Shown: positions 33,397 through 41,650 of the stretch, piece after piece | Numbering within the stretch: the stretch's first letter is position 1 | Layout of the letters: every line of letters starts with the position of its first letter | Assembly (NCBI RefSeq): GCF_013376045.1 | Contig: NZ_JABMJG010000012.1 | Span: forward strand, 165,603-229,602 | Direction of reading: 5' to 3' | DNA length: 64,000 nt | Origin: Variovorax sp. SG517 | GTDB taxonomy: Bacteria > Pseudomonadota > Gammaproteobacteria > Burkholderiales > Burkholderiaceae_C | Translations under genes and position numbers: made by a program | The notes under the pieces: generated by a model | What the model saw: the letters and a program-made list of their open reading frames with translations, nothing else | Databases searched by the model: none | Told to the model about the DNA's origin: nothing

Positions 33397-33791
33397 GTTG
33401 TACGGCGTGATCGCGCAAGGCTCAGTGCCTCGGCGATCAGCGGCTTGACCGTCTCGAAGGTCTTCGCGCTCGGGTTGATCACGCAGACCCAGTACATCTT
33501 CGCGTACAGCGGATGCGGCATCAGCTTGTCGAGCGCGCTGTAGTCGGGCGCGGCCGCCTGTTCGCCGAAGAGCGCGCGGAAGGTCTCCTTGCCCACGCCC
33601 AGGTTCAGCCGGAACACGCCAGGGCGTTCCAGCTTCGAGGCTTTGTCGAACTCGTTGTCCTTCGTCACGATGGTCGCGAAAGGGAACTTGTCGTCGCCGT
33701 CGTGGAAGAAGAAGGTGTTGTCGTCGGCAATCTGGAAATGGCCGCCGGCCAGCATGTCGATGATGTGTTGGGTGATCGCGTCTTCGGTCAT
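33393..33791 (-). CDS. DUF6194-family protein
   Basis: The 132-residue soluble protein reads M-T-E-D-A-I-T-Q-H-I-I-D, then F-F-F-H-D, P-F-A-T-I-V-T-K-D-N-E-F-D, F-R-L-N-L-G-V and Y-W-V-C-V-I-N-P-S, which matches DUF6194. Function is unknown. I chose the ATG at 33791 because family members start there; a GTG at 33818 overlaps the preceding stop as GTGA and would add nine residues, so coupled translation from it is also plausible. The gene is last in the minus-strand run that includes a Bug receptor and the two-component pair. Confidence 0.8.
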   Translation of the reverse strand: MTEDAITQHIIDMLAGGHFQIADDNTFFFHDGDDKFPFATIVTKDNEFDKASKLERPGVFRLNLGVGKETFRALFGEQAAAPDYSALDKLMPHPLYAKMYWVCVINPSAKTFETVKPLIAEALSLARSRRTT

Positions 33792-33814
33792 GGGCGCGAT
33801 CTTGCCTGCATTCG

Positions 33815-34837
33815 TCACGAGGGCCAGCGCCGCAGCCCCAGTTCGTCCGCCAGCCGCCGGTAGGCCTTGAGCTGTGCTTGCACGTAGTCGTCGAGCGCGG
33901 GGCCGGTGAGGGCGAAAGGGTAGAGCCCGTGCTGCTCGCGCAGCGCGGCATAGCCGGGCGCGGCGCTCGCCTCGCGGAACGCGTTGGTCCAGGCGCGCAC
34001 GGCTGCATCGGGCACGTCCGCGCTCAGGTAGAGGCCGCGCACCGTGGGCCAGACCAGGTCCACGCCTTGCTCGCGCGCGGTCGGCACGCCGGTGAGGGCG
34101 CCGCCCAGGCGGTTCTCCGACAGCACGGCGAGCAGCCGCACCGCGGCTCCGCCCGCGATGGCCTGCATCGCCTCGGCAGCGTCGCCCGGAAACGCGTCGA
34201 CATGCCGGCCCTGCAGCGCGCCCAATGCGTCGCCGCCTCCCTCAAAGGAGACGAAGCGCATCGCCTTGTGGTCGCGCCCGGCGGCGCGCACCAGCAGCGC
34301 CGCCTTCACCCAGTCCTGGCTGCCCACGGTGCCGCCCGCGCCGAAGGCGATGCGCGACGGGTCCTGCCGCAGCGCGGCGACCAGGTCCTGCAGGCGCTTG
34401 AAGGGCGAGTCGCGGTGCACGGCGATCACGCCGTAGTCGGTGCCCAGCGTGGCGATCCAGCGCACGGCCGAAGGCGGATGAGGCCCGAAGCGGCCCTGCG
34501 CGAGGTTGAGCAGCGAGCCGCTGGAGAACGCCACCAGCGTGCCCGGCCCGCCGAGCTTGCCTGTGGCGATGCGGTCGAAGGCCACGGCGCCGATGCCACC
34601 CGGCAGGTAGCGCTGCGTGAGCGGCGGGCGCGCCGGCCGCACGGCCTGCAGCGCGTCGCGCGCCAGGGCGCAGGTCAGCGCGAAGCCGCCGCCGGCCTTG
34701 GCGGGGATCACGCAGTCGGCGGCTTCCTCAGAGGGGTCTCCGGCGGCCATCGCGCGCTTGCCGAGCGACGGCGCGAGCAGCGCGCACAGTGCGCGCAATA
34801 CTTGGCGTCGGTTGGAAGTGGCAGAGGTGGGAGGCAT
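33815..34837 (-). CDS. Bug-family (TctC-like) periplasmic solute receptor
   Basis: The 340-residue protein has a Tat-like N-terminus (N-R-R-Q-V-L-R-A-L-C-A-L-L-A-P-S) and the Bug fold with L-P-G-G-I-G and G-V-P-T-A-R-E-Q-G-V-D at the usual places. It is more divergent than a typical Bug protein and lacks the usual opening P-x-K-P-I-R. No TctA/TctB permease genes lie nearby. It starts 13 bases after the histidine kinase gene, so it may serve as the ligand sensor of that kinase, as BctC does for BctDE in Bordetella. The ligand is probably a small carboxylate, from family knowledge. Confidence 0.8.
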   Translation of the reverse strand: MPPTSATSNRRQVLRALCALLAPSLGKRAMAAGDPSEEAADCVIPAKAGGGFALTCALARDALQAVRPARPPLTQRYLPGGIGAVAFDRIATGKLGGPGTLVAFSSGSLLNLAQGRFGPHPPSAVRWIATLGTDYGVIAVHRDSPFKRLQDLVAALRQDPSRIAFGAGGTVGSQDWVKAALLVRAAGRDHKAMRFVSFEGGGDALGALQGRHVDAFPGDAAEAMQAIAGGAAVRLLAVLSENRLGGALTGVPTAREQGVDLVWPTVRGLYLSADVPDAAVRAWTNAFREASAAPGYAALREQHGLYPFALTGPALDDYVQAQLKAYRRLADELGLRRWPS

Positions 34838-34850
34838 GGCAGCGGACTTG

Positions 34851-36278
34851 TCAGGCGGCGGCCGGGGCGGGAGTACGCGGCCACCAGATGATCGCATGCA
34901 GCCCCGGCCCGGCCTCGCGCGCTTCGAGCCGCAGCTCGCCCCGGTGCCGCTGCGCGATGGAGCGCGCGATGGCCAGGCCGAGCCCGAATCCGCCCTTGCC
35001 GGCACGCGCGCCCCGGCGGAAGCGCTGGCCCAGCGCGGCGCGTTCCTCCTCGTCGATGCCGGGCCCGTTGTCTTCCACGTTGAGGCTCCAGCCCGCCGCG
35101 TCGCCGGCGGCGAAGAGCGTGATCGTGCCTTCAGCAGGCGTGTAGGCGATCGCGTTGCTCACCAGGTTGCCCAGCGCCTCGCGCATCAGCGCTCGGTCCG
35201 CCACGGCCGTGAATTCGGGCGCGGGCGAATGGATGCCGAGATCGATGCGTTTTGCGCGCGCCAGCGGCAGCAGGTCGACGGCCACTTCGCGCAGCAGCGC
35301 CGCAAGATCGAACTCGGCCGGCTCCACCGGCACCGTGTCGCTGCGGCCCAGCGCCAGCAACTGCTGCGCGCTGCGCGTGGCGCGGCCGATCTCGGTGCCG
35401 AGCGCGTCGAGCGCCACCTGCACCTGCGCCGGGTCTTCCTCGCGCCGCGCGTAGTCGGCCTGCATCTGCAGCGTGGTCAGGTGCGTGCGCAGCTGGTGCG
35501 AGGCGTCGTCGAGAAACTGCCGTTGTTGCGAGACCAGCTCCTGCGTGCGCGACATCTGCTGGTTGACCGCCGCCACCAGCGGCCGCACCTCGGCGGGCAG
35601 GTCGGTCTCGGCGATGCGCGTGAGGTCGTCGCTGGTGCGCGCGCCGACCTCGCGCGCCAGCCGCGAGAGCGGCCGCAGCGCCGCCGCGAGCGCCAGGGCG
35701 GTGCCGCACAGCAGCATCGCCAGCACCAGCCCGTCGCGCAGCGCCGCGCTGCGCACGAAGCGCGCGCTGAACTCCTGTCGCGAGCGCGTGCTTTCACCGA
35801 CCTGGATCAGCACGCTGTGCCCGGTGCTGCCGGCCGGTGCCCGGTCGAGGTCGCGCCGGTAGGCCGCAAGCCGCACGGCCTCGCCGAAGTAGGTGGCGTC
35901 GTAGAAGGCCGGCACGCCCATCTTCAGCTCGGCGGGCGGAGCGGGCAGGTCCGCGCTGCCGAGTTCGACCAGCCCGTCGGAGGTCGAGACGCGGAAGAAC
36001 ACCTGCCCGCTCGCCGTGAGCTCGAAGAACTCGAACATCGTGTAAGGCAGCTCGACGGAGAGCCCGCCCGACGCGGTCGAGATGTTGGCGTCGATGGACT
36101 TGAGCGCGCCCAGCAGCGAGCGGTCGTAGGCTGCGTTGGCGGCGGCCAGCGCGTCGTGCCGTGTCATCCACAGCTCGAGCGCGGTCACCACCAGCAGGGC
36201 GGGGAAGAGCAGAAGCGCCAGCCGTTGCCACAGGCTCGCGCGCCGCAGGCGGTGCGCCACGTTGGCCACCACGCTCAT
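34851..36278 (-). CDS. sensor histidine kinase, TctE/QseC-like
   Basis: The 475-residue kinase has a first membrane helix (about 19-37), a periplasmic domain of the 2CSK_N type (about 38-175), a second helix (about 182-202), a HAMP-like linker, and a HisKA domain with the phosphoacceptor in F-L-D-D-A-S-H261-Q-L-R-T. The ATPase part has N-L-V-S-N-A, V-E-D-N-G-P-G-I and G-G-F-G-L-G-L. The start lies one base from the end of the response regulator gene. The pair is typical of TctDE-like systems that turn on tricarboxylate uptake genes; the signal here is unknown. Confidence 0.92.
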   Translation of the reverse strand: MSVVANVAHRLRRASLWQRLALLLFPALLVVTALELWMTRHDALAAANAAYDRSLLGALKSIDANISTASGGLSVELPYTMFEFFELTASGQVFFRVSTSDGLVELGSADLPAPPAELKMGVPAFYDATYFGEAVRLAAYRRDLDRAPAGSTGHSVLIQVGESTRSRQEFSARFVRSAALRDGLVLAMLLCGTALALAAALRPLSRLAREVGARTSDDLTRIAETDLPAEVRPLVAAVNQQMSRTQELVSQQRQFLDDASHQLRTHLTTLQMQADYARREEDPAQVQVALDALGTEIGRATRSAQQLLALGRSDTVPVEPAEFDLAALLREVAVDLLPLARAKRIDLGIHSPAPEFTAVADRALMREALGNLVSNAIAYTPAEGTITLFAAGDAAGWSLNVEDNGPGIDEEERAALGQRFRRGARAGKGGFGLGLAIARSIAQRHRGELRLEAREAGPGLHAIIWWPRTPAPAAA

Positions 36279-36944
36279 TCAGTCGGCTTCCAGCACATAG
36301 CCCAGCCCGCGCAGCGTGACGATGCGCACGCCGCTGCCGTCCAGCCGCTTGCGCAGCCGGTAGACGAAGACTTCCACCGCCTCGGGGTGCACTTCCTCGT
36401 CGTCGGAGAACACGCGCTCCAGGATCTGCTGCTTCGACAGCGGCTCGCCGCTGCGCTGCACCAGCACGCGCAGCACCGCCAGCTCGCGCGGCGAAAGCGC
36501 CAGCGCCTCCCCGTTCAGCGTGAAGTGCCGGCGCGCCCCGTCGTACACCAGCGGGCCGCAGGCCTGGCGCGGATGCTCCACGCCGCGCGCACGGCGCACC
36601 AGCGCATGAAGCCGCGCCTCGAGTTCGGCCAGCGCGAAGGGCTTGGCGAGGAAGTCGTCGGCGCCCGCATTGAGCGAGGCCACGCGCTCGTTGAGCGAAT
36701 CGCGCGCCGTGAGGATCAGCGCCGGCAACCGCTGGTCGCGCTCGCGCAGCCGCTGCAACACCGTATGCCCGTCGAGCCCGGGCAGGCCGAGGTCGAGCAC
36801 CAGCGCGTCGTGGTCGCGTTGCTGCAGGGCGCGGTCGGCCAGCCGCCCGTCATCCACCCATTCGACCTGGATGCCCGCGTGCTCCAGCGCCTTGCAAAGC
36901 CAGGTGCCCAGGGTGTGTTCGTCTTCGGCCAGGAGAATGCGCAT
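36279..36944 (-). CDS. OmpR-family response regulator, TctD/QseB-like
   Basis: The 221-residue protein has a receiver domain with acidic pocket E7-D8, phosphorylated Asp51 (V-L-D-L-G-L-P-G) and Lys in L-A-K-P-F, followed by an OmpR winged helix (L-S-P-R-E-L-A-V-L-R-V-L-V-Q and V-E-V-F-V-Y-R-L-R-K-R-L). It is the first gene of a tight unit with the kinase and a Bug receptor. Likely targets are the flanking transport genes, but none has been shown. Confidence 0.95.
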   Translation of the reverse strand: MRILLAEDEHTLGTWLCKALEHAGIQVEWVDDGRLADRALQQRDHDALVLDLGLPGLDGHTVLQRLRERDQRLPALILTARDSLNERVASLNAGADDFLAKPFALAELEARLHALVRRARGVEHPRQACGPLVYDGARRHFTLNGEALALSPRELAVLRVLVQRSGEPLSKQQILERVFSDDEEVHPEAVEVFVYRLRKRLDGSGVRIVTLRGLGYVLEAD

Positions 36945-36969
36945 GGCCCGATGCTAGAGCCGACGGGAC

Positions 36970-37980
36970 TCAGTCCGGCTTGATGTTTGCCCTTGCGATG
37001 ACCTTCTGCCAGCGTGCCTGTTCCGAGGCGATGAACTGCGCGAACTGCTCCGGCGTGCCGCCGATGGCTTCGGCCGCGTCGTTGGTCAGCCGCTGCATCG
37101 AGTCGGGCGACTTCACGGCCTTCATCGTCTCGGCCGAAAGCTTGGCGAGCTGCGGCGGCGTGATGCTGGCGGGCGCGAGCATGCCGTACCACTGCGTCAT
37201 CTCGAAGCCGGGGAAGCCCTGTTCGGCCACGGTCGGCACGTCGGGCAGCTGCGGCAGGCGCTTGGCCGAGCCGGTCGCGATGCAGCGCACCTTGCCCGCC
37301 TTGATGAACTGCAGCACCGCCGCCGCGCCGATGGCCGATGCGTCGAGCCGGCCCGAGAGCAGGTCGGTCACCATCGGGCCGGTGCCGCGGTAGGGCACGT
37401 GCAGCATGAACACGTCGGCCGTCATCTTCAGGTACTCGAAGGCAAGGTGGCCCGCGCTGCCGTTGCCCGCCGAGCCGTAGCTGAGCTTGCCCGGCTTCGA
37501 CTTGGCGTAGGCGATGAATTCCTTGAGGTTCTTCGCCGGCACGTCGGGGTGCACCACGTACAGGCTGGGCACCTTGGCCAGCAGGCTCACCGGCTTGAAG
37601 TCCTTGTTCGCGTCGTAGGGCAGCTTGGCGAAGATGTACGGGTTGACCGCCAGCGTGCCGATGTGGCCCAGGATGATCGTGTGCTGGTCGGTAGCGCGCG
37701 CCACCTCGCCCATCGCGATGTTGCCGGCCGCGCCCGGCTTGTTGTCGACGAACACGCTCTGGCCGATGGTGCGCGAGAGCTCCGCGGCGGTCGAGCGCGC
37801 GACGATCTCCGAGCTGCCGCCCGGTGCGAAAGGCACCACGAAGCGGATCGACTTGCTGGGCCACGCGTCTTCGGCGAAAGCCATCGAGGGCAGCAGGCCG
37901 CCGAGGGCTGCTGCGCCGCCGGCCTGGAGCAGGCCGCGGCGGCTCAGGCGGGTGTCGTCGGGGGAAAAGAGGTCGGACAT
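36970..37980 (-). CDS. Bug-family (TctC-like) periplasmic solute receptor
   Basis: The 336-residue protein carries a twin-arginine signal (L-S-R-R-G-L-L-Q-A-G-G-A-A-A-L-G-G) cleaved near A-F-A-E, then the classical Bug sequence: W-P-S-K-S-I-R-F-V-V-P-F-A-P-G-G, N-K-P-G-A-A-G-N-I, Y-G-S-A-G-N-G-S, H-V-P-Y-R-G, and P-T-V-A-E-Q-G-F-P-G-F. It binds a carboxylate-type ligand in the periplasm for a tripartite transporter that is not encoded nearby. It precedes the TctDE-like pair by 25 bases and may be in the same operon. Confidence 0.92.
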   Translation of the reverse strand: MSDLFSPDDTRLSRRGLLQAGGAAALGGLLPSMAFAEDAWPSKSIRFVVPFAPGGSSEIVARSTAAELSRTIGQSVFVDNKPGAAGNIAMGEVARATDQHTIILGHIGTLAVNPYIFAKLPYDANKDFKPVSLLAKVPSLYVVHPDVPAKNLKEFIAYAKSKPGKLSYGSAGNGSAGHLAFEYLKMTADVFMLHVPYRGTGPMVTDLLSGRLDASAIGAAAVLQFIKAGKVRCIATGSAKRLPQLPDVPTVAEQGFPGFEMTQWYGMLAPASITPPQLAKLSAETMKAVKSPDSMQRLTNDAAEAIGGTPEQFAQFIASEQARWQKVIARANIKPD

Positions 37981-38055
37981 GGGTTGTCTCCAGCGCTTTT
38001 TGGATTGAAAGCGTGCATCGTGCCCGGGGGATGCTGTCGGAATGCTGTCAATCAG

Positions 38056-38724
38056 TCAGTCAGTGCCGCCGGTCCAGTAATCCCGGCCCAGTTCGCCCGC
38101 GAGCCGGGTGATCAGGCGCTCCACGCGCGCCAGCACCGTCCCGACCTGCGCGCGCACCGGCTCGTAGGCGAAGCGCAGGTTGTGGAAGGTCGTGCCTTCG
38201 TCGGGGTCGTCGTCTCGCAGGTAGAGCGTGCCGTCGTGCAGCCGCAGGTCGAAGAACCAGCCCTGCTCGTAGTCGGAGAAGACCTCGCCGGGCGTGCCCG
38301 TGGCGAGCGATTCGATGAAGGCCCGACCCTCGCTGAAGCGGTCGTGCCACGGGAAGCTCAGCAGGAAGCGGCCGGGTGCATGGACTACGGGCCTGTTCCA
38401 GAAGTGGGGGCCGTCGGCTGGGTCCTTTCCGTGCCGCGCGGCCTTGGCCAGCAGGTCGCGGTAGTGGCGGCAGAGTTCGTCCTCGTGGCCGATGCAATCG
38501 GCCGACAGCACGAAGCCCTGCGCCGCGCCCGGAATGGCCGGCTGGTACAGCGGCTCGCGCAGCTGCTCCCATTGCGCCGCCGCGATGTTCGAGGGCGGGC
38601 CGTAATAGAAGGTGGGCTCGACGATGAATGCGATGTCGATGCGCACGCCCTCCACGGGCTCCGATTGCGCCGCCCAGTCGGGCAATGCGGTCTGGCTCGA
38701 TGCCCCGGGCGTGTTGGCGGTCAC
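38056..38724 (-). CDS. unknown protein, 222 residues, downstream of the IclR gene
   Basis: The GTG at 38724 follows the IclR stop by seven bases, so the two are likely one transcript. The protein is soluble, with V-R-I-D-I-A-F-I-V-E-P-T-F-Y-Y-G-P-P-S, F-L-L-S-F-P-W-H-D-R-F-S-E-G, W-F-F-D-L-R-L-H-D-G-T-L-Y-L-R-D-D-D-P-D-E-G and a terminal helix. It has no signal peptide or membrane segment. I do not recognise the family and propose no function. Codon use is that of the chromosome. Confidence 0.7.
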   Translation of the reverse strand: MTANTPGASSQTALPDWAAQSEPVEGVRIDIAFIVEPTFYYGPPSNIAAAQWEQLREPLYQPAIPGAAQGFVLSADCIGHEDELCRHYRDLLAKAARHGKDPADGPHFWNRPVVHAPGRFLLSFPWHDRFSEGRAFIESLATGTPGEVFSDYEQGWFFDLRLHDGTLYLRDDDPDEGTTFHNLRFAYEPVRAQVGTVLARVERLITRLAGELGRDYWTGGTD

Positions 38725-38731
38725 GGCGGCG

Positions 38732-39526
38732 TCAGATCAGGTTCCGCATCGCCTGCGCCGTCTCCCGGAGCACCGGAAGCACCCGCGTCACCGCATCCTC
38801 CGAGCTCTCGTGCCCCATCGGCATCGTGATGTTCAGCGCTCCCACCAGCGTGCCGTGCCGGTCGCGCAGCGGCACCGCGATGCCGCGCGAGTTCAGGTCG
38901 AGCTGCTGTTCGGAAAGCGCCCAGCCCTGGGCGCGGATGCGGGCAAGTTCGAGCTTCATCCGCTCCATGCTCGCGATGGTGTGCGAGGTGAAGACTGTTA
39001 GCTTGCGCGTGGTGAGCCACTCGTCGAGCTCGGCGTCGCTGCGCAGGGCCAGCATCAGCATGCCGGAGGCGGTGACCTGCGCCGGCACGCGCGCGCCGAG
39101 CACGTAGCCGGTGCTCATGCTGCGGTTGGGGCCGTTGCGGGCGATGTAGACCACCTCGTCGCCGTCCATCACGCTGAGGTAGGCGATCTCGTTGGTGCCG
39201 GCGGCCACCCGCTGCAGGAAGGGCTGCACCACGCGGGGCAGGCGGGCCGATTCGAGGTACGACTGGCCCAGGCGCAGCACGCGCGGCGTGAGCCAGAACA
39301 GCTTGCCGTCGCTGGCGACGTAGCCCATGTGCTGCAGGGTCAGCAGGTAGCGCCGCGCGGCGGTGCGGGTCATGTTGGTGCGCTGGCCGGCCTGGCTGGC
39401 GGTGAGGCGCGGGTTGGCGTCGTCGAAGGCTTCGATGATGCTCACGCCGCGCTCGAGGCCGGCGATCCAGTCGCGCTTGTCCAGGCCGGGAGGCGGCGCC
39501 GAGTCGTGATTGCTGTCCTTGCTCAT
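38732..39526 (-). CDS. IclR-family regulator of the pca/shikimate-type cluster
   Basis: The 264-residue protein has an N-terminal winged helix (L-E-R-G-V-S-I-I-E-A-F ... R-T-N-M-T-R-T-A-A-R-R-Y-L-L-T-L) and a C-terminal IclR effector domain (M-S-T-G-Y-V-L-G-A-R-V-P-A-Q-V-T-A-S-G). R-Y-L-L-T-L and L-G-Q-S-Y-L are typical of the PcaR/PobR/PcaU branch, which responds to aromatic-acid pathway intermediates. It is divergent from the AroE-like and pca genes and probably controls them, most often as an activator in this branch. The start at 39526 is chosen from family length; the frame extends further upstream without support. Confidence 0.9.
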   Translation of the reverse strand: MSKDSNHDSAPPPGLDKRDWIAGLERGVSIIEAFDDANPRLTASQAGQRTNMTRTAARRYLLTLQHMGYVASDGKLFWLTPRVLRLGQSYLESARLPRVVQPFLQRVAAGTNEIAYLSVMDGDEVVYIARNGPNRSMSTGYVLGARVPAQVTASGMLMLALRSDAELDEWLTTRKLTVFTSHTIASMERMKLELARIRAQGWALSEQQLDLNSRGIAVPLRDRHGTLVGALNITMPMGHESSEDAVTRVLPVLRETAQAMRNLI

Positions 39527-39592
39527 GGGCGGAAGTGTGATCTGCGCAGAAGGGTTCGAGTTTGCAATTGGTGCAGGTGAAAACCCTTGAAT

Positions 39593-39602
39593 TGATCGAT
39601 CA
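39593..39602. promoter_or_regulatory. palindrome TGATCGATCA in the iclR/AroE-like divergent region
   Basis: A perfect ten-base palindrome lies in the 199-base region between the divergent IclR and AroE-like genes, inside a longer imperfect repeat (AATTGATCGATCATT). The same ten bases recur at 45350 in front of quiC, so it is a candidate operator for the IclR regulator. Confidence 0.45.
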
Positions 39603-39725
39603 TTGAATTCTAAAGATCGATAGTCGCACGTTTTGATGCCCCAAAGGCTGCATGGGTTGGCTGGAGGGACTATAAAGCTCGCCATCCGCCCTCCAAAAGA
39701 GCGATTGACGAACGGAAGCACGCAC

Positions 39726-40649
39726 ATGAGCCATTCCATCAGCGGCAGCACCCAGGCCTACCTGATCCCCGGTGACCCGGTTCGCAACGTGCGGCTGCCG
39801 CGCATGTTCAATGCGGCCTTCGAGCGCTTCGGCATCGACGCGGTGCTGCTGCCCATGCAGGTGCCGGTGCGCGACTTCGCGGTGTTCTTCAAGTCGGCCT
39901 TCCTCGCGCGCAACGTGCGCGGCATGGTGATCGCGCCCCCGCACAAGCCGCTGGTGGTCGACCTGCTCGAAGGCTGCGGCCTCTTCGGCCGCGTGGCGGG
40001 CTCGGTCAACGTGGTGCGCCGCACCGAGGGCGACCAGCTCGAGGGCGATCTCTTCGACGGCGAGGGCCTGATCGGCGCGCTCGACCACTACAACATTCCC
40101 TTCCGCGGCAAGCGCGTGCTGATTTTGGGCGCGGGCGTGAGCGCCGCTGCCATCGGCGTCGCGCTGGCCGAGGGTGGCACGGTGAACGGCGCGGCGCACA
40201 TCGCCATGTACGACAAGGCCGCGGGCAAGGCGGCCGGCGTGGCGGCCAAGCTCGATGCCTTCTTCGACGCGAACGTGGTGGCGGCTGAAAGCAATGCGCC
40301 CGAGGGCTTCGACCTCGTCATCAATGCCACCCAACTCGGGCTGAGCGACGACGACGCCTTGCCTGTCGACGTGACGCGCATGGACAGCCACGCCGCGCTC
40401 TTCGACATCCTGCTGCGCAACCAGCCCACGCCGCTGGTGCGCGCCGCCCGCGCGCGCGGGCTCAATGCGCAGGCCGGCTTCGAGATGCTGATCCAGCAGA
40501 TGCCGCACTACTTCCGCTACTTCGGCCACATGGACGCGGCGGATGCGATGACGGCCGACGCCGGCTTCCTGCGAGAAATCATCTATCCGCCGGCGATGCA
40601 CGCCGAGATCGCGCAGCCCTTGCGCTACCACTCGCCGAGCGTGGCGTAA
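39726..40649 (+). CDS. AroE-like (shikimate dehydrogenase family) protein 1
   Basis: This 307-residue oxidoreductase has the N-terminal shikimate-binding and C-terminal NAD(P)-binding halves. The catalytic Lys is present in A-P-P-H-K, the substrate Asn in G-S-V-N-V-V, the catalytic Asp in L-F-D-G-E-G, and the nucleotide loop is G-A-G-V-S-A. However, the opening motif G-x-P-x-x-x-S-x-S-P is G-D-P-V-R-N-V-R-L-P, without either serine that binds the shikimate carboxylate. It may therefore use quinate, a related cyclitol acid or another substrate. It begins a catabolic unit with a second AroE-like gene and pcaB. Confidence 0.85.
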   Translation: MSHSISGSTQAYLIPGDPVRNVRLPRMFNAAFERFGIDAVLLPMQVPVRDFAVFFKSAFLARNVRGMVIAPPHKPLVVDLLEGCGLFGRVAGSVNVVRRTEGDQLEGDLFDGEGLIGALDHYNIPFRGKRVLILGAGVSAAAIGVALAEGGTVNGAAHIAMYDKAAGKAAGVAAKLDAFFDANVVAAESNAPEGFDLVINATQLGLSDDDALPVDVTRMDSHAALFDILLRNQPTPLVRAARARGLNAQAGFEMLIQQMPHYFRYFGHMDAADAMTADAGFLREIIYPPAMHAEIAQPLRYHSPSVA

Positions 40650-40794
40650 ATGGCTCACCCCCAGGCTTCGCGCACTTCGTGTCGCTTCGCCAACCCCCTT
40701 GCAGGGGGCAATGCCTGCGGCCCGGCAAAGCCGGTTCCGCGGCATTCCTGGAAGAAACCTTCATCGACCTTTGATTGCACAGATTGATTCACCA
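40650..40794. repeat. intergenic stem-loop element of Comamonadaceae type
   Basis: The gap between the two AroE-like genes carries a hairpin: CCCCCT (40694-40699), loop TGC, AGGGGG (40703-40708), set in the text GCTTCGCGCACTTCGTG upstream. I recall this kind of block between genes in Variovorax and Acidovorax genomes, where it occurs many times. Only one copy is in the window, so the repeat status is from general knowledge, not seen here. Confidence 0.4.
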
Positions 40795-41628
40795 ATGATT
40801 TCCGGCAAATCCACCCTCATCGCCCACATCGGCTTTCCCACGGAGGCCTTCAAGGCCCCGATGATCTACAACCCCTGGTTCGACAAGCACGGCATCGACG
40901 CCGTGGTCGTGCCCATGGGCGTGAAGCCCGAGGACTATGCGGTGTCGCTGCCGCAGATCTTCAAGTTCAGCAACATCCGCGGCGCTCTGGTGACCATGCC
41001 GCACAAGGTGACGACGATGTCGCTGGTCGACGAGGTGACGCCCACCGCGCGCGTGGCCGGTGCCTGCAACGCCATCCTCAAGCGCCCCGACGGCACGCTG
41101 CTGGGCGACCAGTTCGACGGCGCCGGCTTCGTGCGCGGCGTGGAGCGCAAGGGGCGGCTCTTCAAGGGCACGCGGGTGCTGGTGTCGGGCGCGGGCGGCG
41201 TGGGCTCGCCCATCGCGGCGTCCATTGCCGCGGCGGGTGCCGCCGAGCTGATGCTGTTCGACATGAACGAGGCCTCGGCCGATGCGCTGGCAGCGCGCCT
41301 GCGCGAGCACTATCCGCAGATGAAGGTGGCCACCGGCTCGAAGGACCCGGCCGGCTACGACGTGGTGGTCAACGCCACGCCGCTGGGCATGAAGGAGGGC
41401 GATCCGCTGCCCTTCGACGTGGACCGCATCGACCCTTCCACCTTCGTCGGCGAGGTGGTCATGAAGACCGAATACACGCCGCTGCTGCAGGCCGCCAAGG
41501 CCAAGGGCTGCCAGGTGCAGGTGGGCACCGACATGCTGTTCGAGATGATTCCGGCGTACCTGGAGTTCTTCGGCTTCGGCACTGCCTCGCCCGAGGAACT
41601 GCGCGCCGTGGCGCAACTGAAATACTGA
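40795..41628 (+). CDS. AroE-like (shikimate dehydrogenase family) protein 2
   Basis: The 277-residue protein shows the family landmarks: M-P-H-K with the catalytic Lys, G-A-C-N-A-I, D-Q-F-D-G-A-G with the catalytic Asp, the nucleotide loop G-A-G-G-V-G-S, and N-A-T-P-L-G-M. The opening motif is G-F-P-T-E-A-F-K-A-P, so both shikimate-binding serines are again replaced, differently from protein 1. It probably oxidises shikimate, quinate or a relative to feed QuiC. The ATG at 40795 is the family start; the open frame upstream reads through the stem-loop element. Confidence 0.87.
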   Translation: MISGKSTLIAHIGFPTEAFKAPMIYNPWFDKHGIDAVVVPMGVKPEDYAVSLPQIFKFSNIRGALVTMPHKVTTMSLVDEVTPTARVAGACNAILKRPDGTLLGDQFDGAGFVRGVERKGRLFKGTRVLVSGAGGVGSPIAASIAAAGAAELMLFDMNEASADALAARLREHYPQMKVATGSKDPAGYDVVVNATPLGMKEGDPLPFDVDRIDPSTFVGEVVMKTEYTPLLQAAKAKGCQVQVGTDMLFEMIPAYLEFFGFGTASPEELRAVAQLKY

Positions 41629-41650
41629 ACAAGAAAGGAAGGCTCGCCCG

